Assembly (NCBI RefSeq): GCF_000002235.5
Contig: NW_022145596.1
Span: 30,496,640 to 30,560,639, forward strand
Direction: 5' to 3'
Length of the DNA stretch: 64,000 nt
Source of the DNA: Strongylocentrotus purpuratus
Taxonomy: Eukaryota > Echinodermata > Echinoidea > Camarodonta > Strongylocentrotidae
Of this stretch, positions 39,201 through 50,000 are shown piece after piece. The number at the start of each line of letters is the position of its first letter. Position 1 is the stretch's first letter. The position numbers and the translations under genes were made by a program. Below the pieces are notes generated by a model. It was not told where the DNA came from, searched no databases, and saw nothing but the letters and a program-made list of their open reading frames with translations.

Positions 39201-39809
39201 ATGTTACAAGAAATTTTAACACTGATATACTCTTTCAAAAGAAAAAAAGTGAATTTTGACTATTGTTTTCACTCCCCCGGGAGTCAAGTTTAATAGAGGT
39301 CATTTGCATAAAGGTGAATATCGATTTACTTTAGAGTGCTTTTTAGAAGGAAAAGAGTGATTGTTCACAAATTTAAACTCCCCAGAGGTGTCACGTCAGT
39401 GATCATTCGGTTTGTATAAAAAGAGAAGGAAACATTTAATATGTATTGCCTCATTGCGATTAGGTTTCTCCTCACTGTCATCATGGTCATGCAATCATAA
39501 ATAATGAGGATAATCTCATTTCCAGAAAATGCACAACGTTTTCCACAGGTTCATATGGACGTTGTAACGTTGAAAGATCGTTCGTTTGCTCTTTCGGTAT
39601 TTCTCCTGAGTGTTGTCGATCTACTGTCATCTCAAAACATTCTGAATCATGATGATTTTTTTCTTCAGAAGTGAATTGAATATAAAATAATAATCATTAG
39701 AATGAGATGTTTTAGAGGGAGAAGATTCACTTACTAATGAGTAGATGCCACAGGCCATGGAACCGCTCCTGACGTTAGAGAAACAACAACATCTTTGTAT
39801 AATCGCCAT
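27280..39809 (-). CDS. LAPTM-like four-helix membrane protein, copy C
   Basis: Six exons: 39735-39809, 35857-35938, 33466-33569, 32043-32132, 31508-31570 and 27280-27357. All have GT-AG borders and phases 0, 1, 0, 0, 0. Together they give 492 bases, an open 163-residue protein. It starts MAIIQRCCCF with the cluster at residues 7-10, possibly palmitoylated and cytosolic. Hydrophobic segments lie in exon 2 (FIYIAMTSF), exon 3 (AAFLLIASIVLL), exon 4 (IPYIVAITVLMVLQ) and exon 5 (VVVIFVVWLL). The tail has YQEL, a YxxPhi endolysosomal sorting signal, and ends GRGRASGVA. Layout and motifs match LAPTM4/5-type proteins, though the protein is shorter. Function is inferred as a late endosome/lysosome membrane protein. 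It is the minus-strand partner of D in the palindrome; the start has the context CACCATGG. Confidence 0.85.
28272..29135. mobile_element. TIR element, short copy (864 bp)
   Basis: In the last intron of C. The ends CATATGGCTCCGAAT and, in complement, CATATTGCTCCGGTTGTCTC match those of the 21539-25080 element. Shared interior text includes GTCAGAGTCCAGCAGCCT, GACACGCCATGGACTAT and CACACCATTTCCGCACAC. It shows what the long copy looked like before nested insertions. Confidence 0.75.
29343..29454. repeat. 112-bp hairpin (inverted repeat)
   Basis: The ends AGTAATATTGACTGCC and the complement pair over about 48 bases each, through CAGGGCAATACGAC, with a short loop near 29395. It lies in the last intron of C. 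It is probably a miniature element, with no duplication recognised. Confidence 0.8.
30742..31044. mobile_element. MITE, AGGCGAGGCGTC family, copy 1
   Basis: TIR AGGCGAGGCGTCAAAAATA at both ends (one inserted base on the right) and a GC-rich interior with internal CCGGCTG inverted motifs. It is nearly identical to 52564-52897. It lies in the last intron of C, in the same orientation on plus as copy 2. The two are therefore independent insertions and not mirrored by the palindrome. Confidence 0.85.
33128..33240 (-). mobile_element. SINE fragment in intron 3 of C
   Basis: Core sequence CACCTGGGTGGAGAGTGGC and CCAAAGGACACTAT as in the other SINEs, without the tRNA head. The mirrored copy lies at 49732-49855 at the same position relative to exons 3 and 4. 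Confidence 0.75.
34579..35511. mobile_element. mariner-like foldback element with SINE-like arms
   Basis: Ends CACTGTCGCTCATAAAG, flanked by TA (34577-34578 and 35512-35513). The two arms, about 450 bases each, are nearly perfect inverted copies meeting near 35045. Each arm contains a tRNA-like stretch (TGGTTCAGTGAC, then TGGCCTCGTAACTGTGAGG), suggesting a SINE was present before the arm was duplicated. It lies in intron 2 of C and is absent from D. Confidence 0.85.
36922..37260. repeat. G-tract repeat fragment with long G and C homopolymers
   Basis: It begins CAGGCGCGTACGCAGG, the hAT-type end seen at 24005, followed by a pure G run of about 25. Further G runs of 17 and longer follow, a C run, and (A)nC stretches. 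The core TTTGACATTTTGCTCCGTTG recurs inverted near 52140. No right end with a matching duplication was found. It lies in intron 1 of C. Confidence 0.7.
37949..38489. mobile_element. TTAA-flanked foldback MITE
   Basis: Ends AGGGAAAGTCCACCCC with inverted arms of about 200 bases. TTAA is present on both sides (37945-37948 and 38490-38493), as for the element at 8326. The two elements share only the AGGG start, so they may be one superfamily but not one family. It lies in intron 1 of C and is absent from D. Confidence 0.8.
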
Positions 39810-40009
39810 GGTGATTTATTTCTTGTCTCGCCACTATCTTCACTTTAAGATGATTTTGAGAAAAGATGATAAACAGTTGAGCGTTGTCCAGCAAACCTTG
39901 ATAGTGAACTATTGACGGTTATGCATGGTGATAACTCGGCCCAGTCAGGGATTTCACGTCTATTTCGTCACTCTCATTTTTTTCATACGTTTTCAGTTGC
40001 TGGATCCTG

Positions 40010-40014
40010 ATTGG
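40010..40014 (-). promoter_or_regulatory. CCAAT box of copy C promoter
   Basis: AACCAATCAG on the minus strand, about 200 bases upstream of the C start. It is conserved at the mirrored position of D inside a block containing GGATTGCG, CCAGCAACTG and AAACGTAT. Confidence 0.5.
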
Positions 40015-40060
40015 TTGCTATTTTTATCGAGTGCGCAATCCTGCCTGGAATCTGAAGCAT

Positions 40061-40789
40061 AGTTATAACAGGACTGTCTACCCTCCCGCGTTTGGAGGGA
40101 GTCTCGCGCCACCACGCTCATTCTCCCGCCGTCCCAACCAGAGGTGAGAATAAAGGAGAACACAGAAATACATAATGAACGAGAAGAGAGAATATATTTA
40201 ACCCGAAAAGAATAACGAGTATGTACACATGTACGACTCCAGCAATACCCCAACAAAACTGCTAAGGGTAATGCCAGACTCTGTCTCTAGTTGTTTGCAC
40301 AGCATATTTGACTGAAGTGGCTAAACAGTTGTGTAAAAAAAAATATGCGCGGCCCGGGCCCCCCGGACCCCCTGGATCCGCCACTGACTGAGGCCCCCGG
40401 GTGGCCAGCATTCATTGCTTAGTCCAAAGTTGGTACGAGAGGATTTTGACAACACTCCTTTTAAAGCTTATCAGTACTAGTTCATAGGAGGGATTAGACT
40501 GCCCTGCAAGGTCACTAGACAGGTGGCTATCTCATCAACTCACCTCTCAGTTAATATAAGAAAAAGAGGATCATGGGGGACCAATGGTCACCGATTAGGC
40601 ATTGTTTAATATATAGAGGGCGCAAGTAGCTACAAGTAGTGCAGTGGGCCTTTAAACGGCTTCTCCTTGGTCATCCGTGGAAGCAGAGAGAAACAAATTA
40701 TTAAAAGCAAAGCAAAGTTAAAAGAGGTATACTCCTAGGTAAAAGCCGGGGAAATAATAAATGCGCTACTTTCACTTATAAAAAAACAA
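40061..40789. other. palindrome spacer
   Basis: Sequence between the arms. A C-rich end of a G-tract element (CTGGATCCGCCACTG, 40371-40385) and a ~190-bp repeat (about 40455-40650) lie here. The repeat occurs again inverted at about 42710-42900 and contains CCAATGGTC and AAGTAGCTACAAGTAG. No gene is present. Confidence 0.6.
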
Positions 40790-40821
40790 AAACAGGATTG
40801 CGTACTCGATTAAAATATCAA

Positions 40822-40876
40822 CCAATCAGCATCCAGCAACTGCAAACGTATAATAAGTATTTGAGAGATATAAAAT
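40822..40876 (+). promoter_or_regulatory. CCAAT and TATA boxes of copy D promoter
   Basis: CCAAT at 40822-40826 and TATAAAAT at 40869-40876, the latter about 165 bases upstream of the D start codon. The CCAAT block is conserved in the mirrored promoter of C. The TATA-like sequence is not (GACGAAATAG there). Confidence 0.5.
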
Positions 40877-41040
40877 AGCCGTTAGACCCTGTCAAAGTTA
40901 CACTACCTTGGTCGAGTAATCACCACACGAAACCGTCGATAGTCCGCTACCAAGTTTTGGAAGACTACGCTCAACTGTTTATCATATTTTCTCAAAATCA
41001 TCTTAAGTGAAAATAGTGGTGAGACAAGAAATAAATCACC

Positions 41041-44000
41041 ATGGCGATTATGCATAGTTGTTGTTGTTTCTCTAACGTCAGGAGCGGTTCCCTGGCCTGT
41101 GGTGTCTTCTCATTAGTAAGTGAATATTCTCCCTCTAAACTATCTAATTCTAGGCTAACGCGTAACATGGTAATGACCGCTAAACCAACTGGCATTTACC
41201 TAAAAAGTTGTAGATTAATATTCGTTGGTCTATCAAGGGAAGGTTCATTTTCCCTTTCTTATTGAAATGTGTTCAAATCCATTTTGAATTGTTGGAATAT
41301 TCAAATATAAAAAGGTAAATGCTTTCAGATCAAGTCGGTATGTTTGGTTGAGAAAGGGATTCTGTTGTCATTCGAAGAAGGAAACTTGTGGAATAATAAA
41401 GTCGGAGAACATGTTTTGACAGAATTGACAAGAAAAGTTATAAGATCCATTTTCCAATAAACAAATTCACGTGAAAAACGCGTCAATATCAAGAAATCGA
41501 CTTTACGTTCGTCTAACACTTGACATTTACGTGAATGTGTTAATATGTGTATTGCACTATGTCATTTGCCGGGTAATGTTGGAGCGCCTTTAGGACCTTG
41601 CAATGTCGATACGTGCGCTATATAAGAATCCAATATTATTTATTATTATTATTATTATTATTTAAAACACGCTGAAGTCAAAACATCTGCGTGATATTCA
41701 CGTCAATATTAAGAGAATGGTTTGAAGTGAAGTACGCGTTTCTCAAACACTTGACATTTACGTGATTGTGTTAATACGTGTATTGCAATAGGTCACACAA
41801 AAAAACACGTACGCTACATCACGCCATTGTCACAGTAAAATCACCATTATAATAACGTGATTACCCCTACCTTGGAGACCATGGTTTGTGAACCTAATAC
41901 TCCCCGTCTGCGTTTGGTTAGGACATTACATCTTCATAAACGACATGATCACATTCTTTAGAAGGTTTAGAATCGCGTCACAAAAACACGTAAAGCGGTA
42001 GTGATAGTTAGTGATGAATCATGTTCTTCATGCACGTGAAATTTACGTCGAAGAGGAATATATTTTTGTAACCAAGTTTCAACCCAATAATTACGCAAAT
42101 GTTAGACAATAAATGAACCAAAATATTGACATTCTTATCCCGTTCCTGAACATCGTGTTTTGGATCCTTCATAACCACGTCCAGGCGCGCCTGAAGCAGT
42201 CTGGGATTAGCCGAAGGATAAACTAGTTGCAACTGGTACAGTTGAACCATTTAAAGCCAACTGATAACCCTGGAAATTGAAATGGGCAAACTGATTCAGT
42301 TGAAATGGACCAGATCAGTTGACCAAGACCAGTTGAATTCAACCGGTCAAGCACAACTGCCCTTGCGAAATATTAAATTTGGACTTTTTATCCTTAATAT
42401 AATGTGCAATATCTTATACGAAATTATGTAATATTGTTATTCAAATATCAATTTATTTATTATTTTATATGAATGATGTCATCACATTTTAACAAAATCA
42501 ATTGTTAAATACACTCTGAACTGTATTTTTGTAGACATATATCTTTCATTTTCTCATGTACATTAATAGATTTTTGGTCTTAAACAAACCGGTGTAGTAT
42601 TACGTTTGCAACATACAGTTGTATTCCATTTACTCGCAGATTGCCTCAAACGGGTAAACACATTTCAATCCGTTGTTTCATTAGTTCATTAGTGTTAATT
42701 TTTTAAAGGCCCACTGCACTAATTGTAGCTACTTGCGCCCTCTTTATAACAAATCATGCCTAATCGGGGACCATTGGTCCCCCATGATCCTCTTTTTCTT
42801 ATGTTAACTGAGAGCTGAGTTGATGAAATAACCATCTGTCCAGTGACCTTGCAGGGCAGTCTAATCCCTCCTGTAAACTATGGCAGATACGCTTTAAATA
42901 CAAATTTATGCCCTTGTCAATTATTTGATTTTCTTTTTCTCGATTTAATGTGCAACATCTAATTCGAAATCACACTATATTGTTGTCCTTTTGATTCTTA
43001 CGGTTTAATTTCATCTCATCCAATACGTATTTTTATGCTTAATTTCAATTTTTGTAATAGAAATGTTTTTATAGCAATTGTTAAATACTTTCTCAACTCT
43101 TTCACTCAAACAACTTCCATTTTCTCTACTCCATTTCCTGCTTCCACCGTCTACGTCTTTCAACATGAAAGTGTATTATTACATTAAACTTATAACTTTT
43201 TTGTGCAATTTCAATTTCATTTTACCACTGCTAAATAATTTCTGCAAAAGTTGACGTACAATATGTATTTTAGTTTTGTATAATGTTTATATCTCTCTAT
43301 ATTTCTAACTTGTTTGTAAATTGAATATTTTCAGCCTGCGAGCTGATTGTTAAATGTGATTTTTCAATAAACCAAACCAAACCAAAAACTGAACCGATTA
43401 TAACCAGTTGGATTTCACTGGTCTAGCTGGGCCAGTTGAACCATTTGGTAAAATTTTCAGCAAGTTGACATCTCCAGTTGAAAAACTGAATTAGTACTTT
43501 AGGGAATAAGTATAGCCCTTTTACTATTTGAATTTGCCAGCAACACAGCAACAATGGTTCGTCTGTAATGTTCAATGTCAAGGCATAGGTACTGAGTAGC
43601 CTTGGATAAATTAATAAACAAACATGTCATATACTTGTATTTTATTGAATTTATTTTAGTTCAATTCAATTCAATTCTTTCTTCAGCCAGTATATACAAT
43701 TTACAATGAAAATATACAACATACAATATAATGGTTAGGACCCCTTAGACGCAGAAATCTGCTTGTAATCGGGGCCCTCTTACAAACAATAAAAATCAAA
43801 AGACTTGCATAATAAACATCAACACACACAAAAAAAGAAGAAAAAAAAGAAGAAGGTTATACAGGAATAATAGAAAAGAGCGAAAATTAGGAAAGAAAGA
43901 GATAAAAGTAGACGAAAGATGGGAAAGAGAAGTTCATACTTAATGTTTCGCTCATTCATGATTAATTAAATGTAATTTATACAAAGAAGTCAATTGTACT

Positions 44001-47000
44001 AATAATTTGCACTTCATATTTTGTAGTATTTTCGAAATGAATTGCATATAACTAAATTATCATTAATTAAGAAATATGCTGTACAGATAAATTGAAGATA
44101 ATTCATGTTGATATTTGCATCAGAAGGCTTCGAATTGTCTAGATTTGCTGGTGTACTAGGTCTAGGTATAAATGATTGAATCGTGGAAAAGTACTCAGAT
44201 TCGATGGTAGATGACAAATATTGAATACCCCTTCCGTCCTCTATTTTCATTTCAAGTAGTTTCTTTTTGTCCACTTGTTGGGCGCAATACCAAACCCACT
44301 TTATCACATGATATAATTTTCCCGACAATGCCCATTCGGACCGATTTCCTGAGTATTAAGAAATATGTATTCTTTTGTTTGGTTGGTTAGCTTTATAGTC
44401 ATATGTATATTTCCTCTGGTTTCTCTTTTGGATCACATGCTCCAACTTATATGCACCAGCTGACTACAATATCCCCACTTTCGTTACCTGATGCTCGGGA
44501 TCGATTTTAATACCTTCATCAATACATCCATAACTGTCTGCGAGCTCATTTTTCAATTCGTTTAACTCCTTAACTTTTTCGTCAGTTACTCGTTAAATAA
44601 CACTATGTTCTAACTTTTAGATTTCTTTTTCAAGAATTCTTTTTCCTCTCTTCGATGTATGGCTACTCTCTTTAAAAAGGCTTGGGTAAAGCTCCTCATT
44701 TACAAATAATCCCAGAGCACTCTCCTATCTTTAATTTCTAACTTCAGTTTCTCCTTTTAATCGGATTTTCTCTTCTTTCATCTTATTAACATATTCGATA
44801 TTTGCACAAAGACTATTGTTAAATTTACAATACGTAAGATCCATACTTCTGTTCTATATATTTTTTTTTTGTTATCTTAGAGAAACATAAATATTGCTTA
44901 TTAGAAGATATTATATCGCACCTAATAACCAGCCCCGATCTTCAGATAATTATTAGCCAATGATCTAATCGACTTTGCATAAATGGATTTTTTTTTTGTG
45001 GTGAAAGTGAACTGCTTTTCAATGGGTTTCTTTCTCTCCATATATCTATTAAATGTGTGTTTGATAAAGTCGCTCACTTCCTTACTAAATCTTTTTTGAG
45101 GGCTTTGCTTTACTTTTCCATTATAATCTAACTCATGATTTCTAATCCAATTTAACTCTCTCCCTATTATATTACATAATTATTATTTCTATTTATCTTT
45201 TTCAAGCTTCTATGAAATTCCTGTAACATATGTATTTGTTTTTTTCTCTTTAACCCCGTCGGAAAATCTACGTTACATAACACCATGCTACACCCTTGAA
45301 TTTCACAGGCAATTTATATATAAAGTTTACTATCGCCTTGCTCTATGTTTTTTTTTAAATTAATTAATTAATTTATTTATTTGACATATTTATACAGGAT
45401 GAAAAAGAAACAATCGAATCAGCAAAGCTGTTTTTCATCGATATCCTGTTAACATGATTAAACATTTCCGATTCTAACCAATAGTTTTCTTTTCATTACA
45501 TCAGTCAAAAAATGCACAAAATGCTTTAAAATGCAAGAAAAAAACAATATTAGAAATTCGTTTGAAAGAAGTTAATGACCAATCTTATTTGTTGAATGAA
45601 AAAATAAAATAGCAACAATAAAGACGGTTAAGAATCCCGAAGGTTAGAATTGGATAACAAGTGCAAATACGAATATAATAATCCATATAAATATTATACA
45701 TAAGAAAGCATCTACAATACAATATACAATAAATACATACATATAAATATATTACATAAAAAGAAATCGAAACCAACTTTGATCAACGATTATCATGATT
45801 ATTGAGTACGGCGGGCCAGAAATGTAAAACTAATCTTTTATTTCAGAAACATGTGCGTTTATAACTATTCTTGAAAGAGGAAAGAGTATGATGATTTTGC
45901 ATTTCATTTGAGAGAGAATTCCATGTTTTCGGGCCTGAATATCTAAACGATTGCTTGAATAATTCAGTATTTGGTTTTGGTAAGACCACATTGAGTGAGT
46001 CAGAATTGCGAGCGTTGAAACCATGTCTATCACAGAACATTTCAATTTTATTACATAGTCTTACTGGAGCATTACCATGTATACATCGGAATATAAGCAT
46101 ATTAATAAAATAATCTCTTCTAGTTTCAAAAGTTTGCCATTTCAAATCTTTAAATAGTTTAGAGACGCTGGTATCGCGTGAATCATAATGTTTCGACACT
46201 ATACGGGAAGCTCTTTTCTGTACGCGACGAATATAATCACAGTATTTAAGTGAACAGTTTCCCCACACTGAGCATGCATAATCAATACATGGTTGAATGG
46301 TTGCTTTATATAAAGTATTTAGCAGGGACGTGTTAGCGTATTACTTAATCTTCGTAATAAGAAAATCTTATATGCAAGGATTTTACCCACTTGTTTGACA
46401 TGTTCATGTCAGGTCAAATGACAATCAATATTAACACCTAGATATCTCGCCGAATCAACCTGTTTTAGTTTGGTGCCATTTAAATATACGGTTAGTTCAT
46501 TTTGGTTGCAATTAGCTCTCGAGGATACAACCGTAACATGAGTTTTATCAATATTAATCTTTAATCTATTATTATTATACCATTTCTCTAATTCGTTGAT
46601 GCAAATCTGTAATTTAGACTCAGCTTCATTCACAGTTTAACCAGTAGTATAAATTGCTACATCATCTGCAAAAATACTACATGAGCCAGCATTTACACTT
46701 TGAATAATGTCATTAATATAAAGAAGGAAAAAGGTGGGGCCAAATACCCCACCCTGAGGAATTCCGATCGTTACTTCAAAATTGTTGACGGTTACTGCAA
46801 AATTTAGCTTTATGTCCATATTGAAAACAGGAATTGCACGTTAATTTAGTTTCATATCTACAACTTTCTGTTTGTGATTCAGTTCACCGCAGTTGTATCA
46901 TCCTGTATAACTGTTCATGGTCATTGTTGGTCTAGTATTCATAGATGGAATTAGTGCAGTTTCATGTCCACCATCATTTTGAGATGTAGCTGTTACATCC

Positions 47001-50000
47001 GCATACAGATCATGCGCCGGGGATGATGTGCCGTGACTTATTTAACAGGCGGAAAGCCGGGTCTCATGATCGAAGACTGAGAAACTCCATGTACGTGATC
47101 TGAGATCGCACACCCAATTAATATTACACCTTCAGCAGTAAAGTTACTATGTCCCTTTTGCAGCCAACCTCGAATTCTTTAGAACTTTGCAGGAATCATG
47201 AATATGTCATGTATGTCCTATCTGTGAAATTTAAACGTTAGCAGTGTCCTCATATTCAAATTATGCAAGGAAACCCGTTTACTTGCTAGACTTCACTGTC
47301 AGACACTATTGAGTGACTGACTGGCTTTTTCTTCTTCTTTGTTAATAACATACATGAAAAGAGTTGTAAAGGGTACATGAGCATTTGTCTACATCAATAA
47401 TCAACTTCTTGTGATGGCCAAGATTAAACTGATTGAATCTTTGCGCAGCATAAAACGTATGACCATTCGGTACAATTGTCTGAAAATCAAGACTATTACT
47501 TTTGGGCTCTATAGCCCTAAAGTCGACTTGACAACTAATAGTCGTTATTTTCCCACTTGAAGACATTTTCAAGCCCCAGCTTTTTTAGGGAAGTTCTAAA
47601 TTAGTATTATCTTTCAAATGCAGTTGGAATTTAACTTTTTCATTTTTTTGGCCTGCAAATGGGACATAGTACCTTTAAGGTGGATGCCGTCACTTGCGAG
47701 ATGCTTTTCAGGATCTATGGCGTCATGTTCAATGAATTTCCACCCGCGTCTAGCAGCTAGCTGGTCAAGTAACCAGTTTGCCTCATAAGTTTTCCATACA
47801 AGCTCTTTTTGGAAAGTTTTTCGGGGGATTATTGAACTCAGAGCGATCGTTAAGACAGTAGGGCATTTCACTAAGATCTGATCGGCAAGAGATTCAATCT
47901 GTGTCACTAGCATGCTTGGGCCAGTGTTTACCAGGTAGTTTGTTCCGACGTGTAGAGGTTATAATCATCAGAAGTATTGATTATAATAAGTACCCCACTG
48001 CTGTGTGGAGATCCCTGTCTGTAAAACATGACCCTTCCCACATAGAACACCACCTGTCCTCAATAATATTAGAACTATAATTTCTTGTAGAATTATAACA
48101 TCTCCCTTTTCCTTGCTCCAATTTTTTTTTAAAAACCTCATTTAACGCTTTATCTAAGCCCTCTTAGTCTTACATTCAGAGAATAAAATTTACAATTAGG
48201 ATCCATGTTCATCATAGCCATCCTATACTTAGCCTATAATTATTCGGAAACTTTCCTCTTTACGTTGAAGCTTTTTGTACCGCGTACATCATATGGAGAG
48301 CGGGTTGTATAGCTACAAACAGCCATTTCTTTTTCAGACATCTATTATGAAGTGTGGCTAAAATAATTTCATGTTTGAAACTGATTCTATTTCTTGTTGT
48401 ACTTTTCTTGCGTTGCCACTCCCCACCCACCATTGTAGAATTCCCCACAAAGAAAAACAAAGTTATAAAACCTACAGTTATACGGGGTCTGTGTAATATA
48501 GGCCTCTATTTTGTGTTTACCATTTTATTGCTATACCCACTTCCTCATATTATTGGGTTGTTTTACTCGGAATTAAGTAGATCTGATTTCCGAACTTTAC
48601 ATTCGTCATGTTTCTATTTATTCATTCACAGATTACCAGCTGCTTCTATTTAGCGGAAGGGTCCTGGAACTTGGCTCTGGCCGTAAGCGTCCACTCCAAT
48701 AATACAGGTAATACACGAAGTTCACAAGGGGAACGGGGCATTTACTACGAAGGAAAAGGGGCACTTGTCAAAGTAAAAGGGGCACCTATCAAATTTTAAT
48801 AGGGGCACTTATATTAAGTGAAAAGGGGCACTTTTAGGGTACTTGAAACAGTGTCTTAGGCATTGGTGCGATGGAGAGAGGGAGAGAAAGTGAAAAGAAA
48901 CTAAGAGATTCCACCGAGTTGGTCATGAATCCGTGGACCTTTTGACAACTCTTCTAAGGGTGTACTAGACCGGTGATATCGGTCTCGTGAGCTGTCAGTC
49001 TTCAGGGATGTCAGTTTACAGGGATGTTTCCTGTTATAGATACTTTATACAATAGATACATCTAATTCACTTTAATTCAAATTGAACCCTTTGGAGACAA
49101 GCGTTCCATCTTCACGGTCTCATAGTAAGTTTTAGAAGAAGAAAAAAAGGATCACGTTAGCCCTTCAAATATTACTGTCTCGAAAGGGTTAAAGATGGAC
49201 CTTCCTCATGTTAATGATTATCGTATTTCTTATTACTTTTTTTCTTTCGTGATAATTCTTTAAAGGACCGGCTATAGATGGGACCTATGCAGCATACAGT
49301 ATTGATATTATCGTCGATGTTTTTCTTCTCATCGCATCCATTGTTCTCTTAGTGGGTGTGTCCGTGGTAAGTCCGAGAGGCGAGTAACAGGTCTAATGAG
49401 AGAGCTAGAGAGAGAGAGAGAGAGAGAGACACACACACACACACCACCACCACACGCACACATATACATAGAAAGAGAGAGAGAGACACATAGAAAGAGA
49501 GAAAGAGAGAGATAGAGAGAGAGAAACAAAGAAAGGGAGGGAAAGAGAGAAAGAAGAGAGCGAGAGAGAGATAGAGAAAAAAAAGGGGAAGCAGGGGAGG
49601 GAGAGTGTTAAAGTATGGACCTAACATCCATGGTTAGAGTGACGGACATTGTGGAGGAGAGAGAGAGAGAGAGAGAGAGAGATAAAGAGAAGTAATTGGT
49701 GAACGAGTAAGAAGGGACTGTCGTGAGACTAGTGTCCTTTGGCAAGCAACAATCTACATTTGCCACTCTCCATCCAGGTTAAGGTAATCGGCTAAAACTG
49801 AGGTTGCACAGAGCCCTCGGGAATAACAGTGCACAAAACTGGATAAATACGACCGAGAAATATAATGCGACCATAGAAATAAAGATTGTGATAATATATA
49901 CGCAAAGATGGCACAATTTTTTTTTTTTTTTTTTTTTGGGGGGGGGGGAAAACATTATTAAGATTATTATTTTACTTCGGTGAAGAGAGTTTTGGTCCTT

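Larger units (their letters stand above)
21430..40060. repeat. left arm of giant imperfect palindrome
   Basis: Collinear inverted homology to 40790-56570. Matches seen by eye include 21430-21530 with 56465-56565, 25090-25270 with 56270-56440 and 25440-25490 with 55530-55580. They also include all six exons of C with those of D, 32340-32830 with 50040-50310, 33128-33240 with 49735-49860 and 34190-34280 with 48930-49000. Further matches are 37380-37450 with 48335-48365 and 39735-40060 with 40790-41115. Identity varies and both arms carry private insertions. Confidence 0.9.

Noticed and set aside
49329-49627. Hydrophobic-looking ORFs on the minus strand
   Set aside because: Microsatellite artefacts in intron 3 of D.
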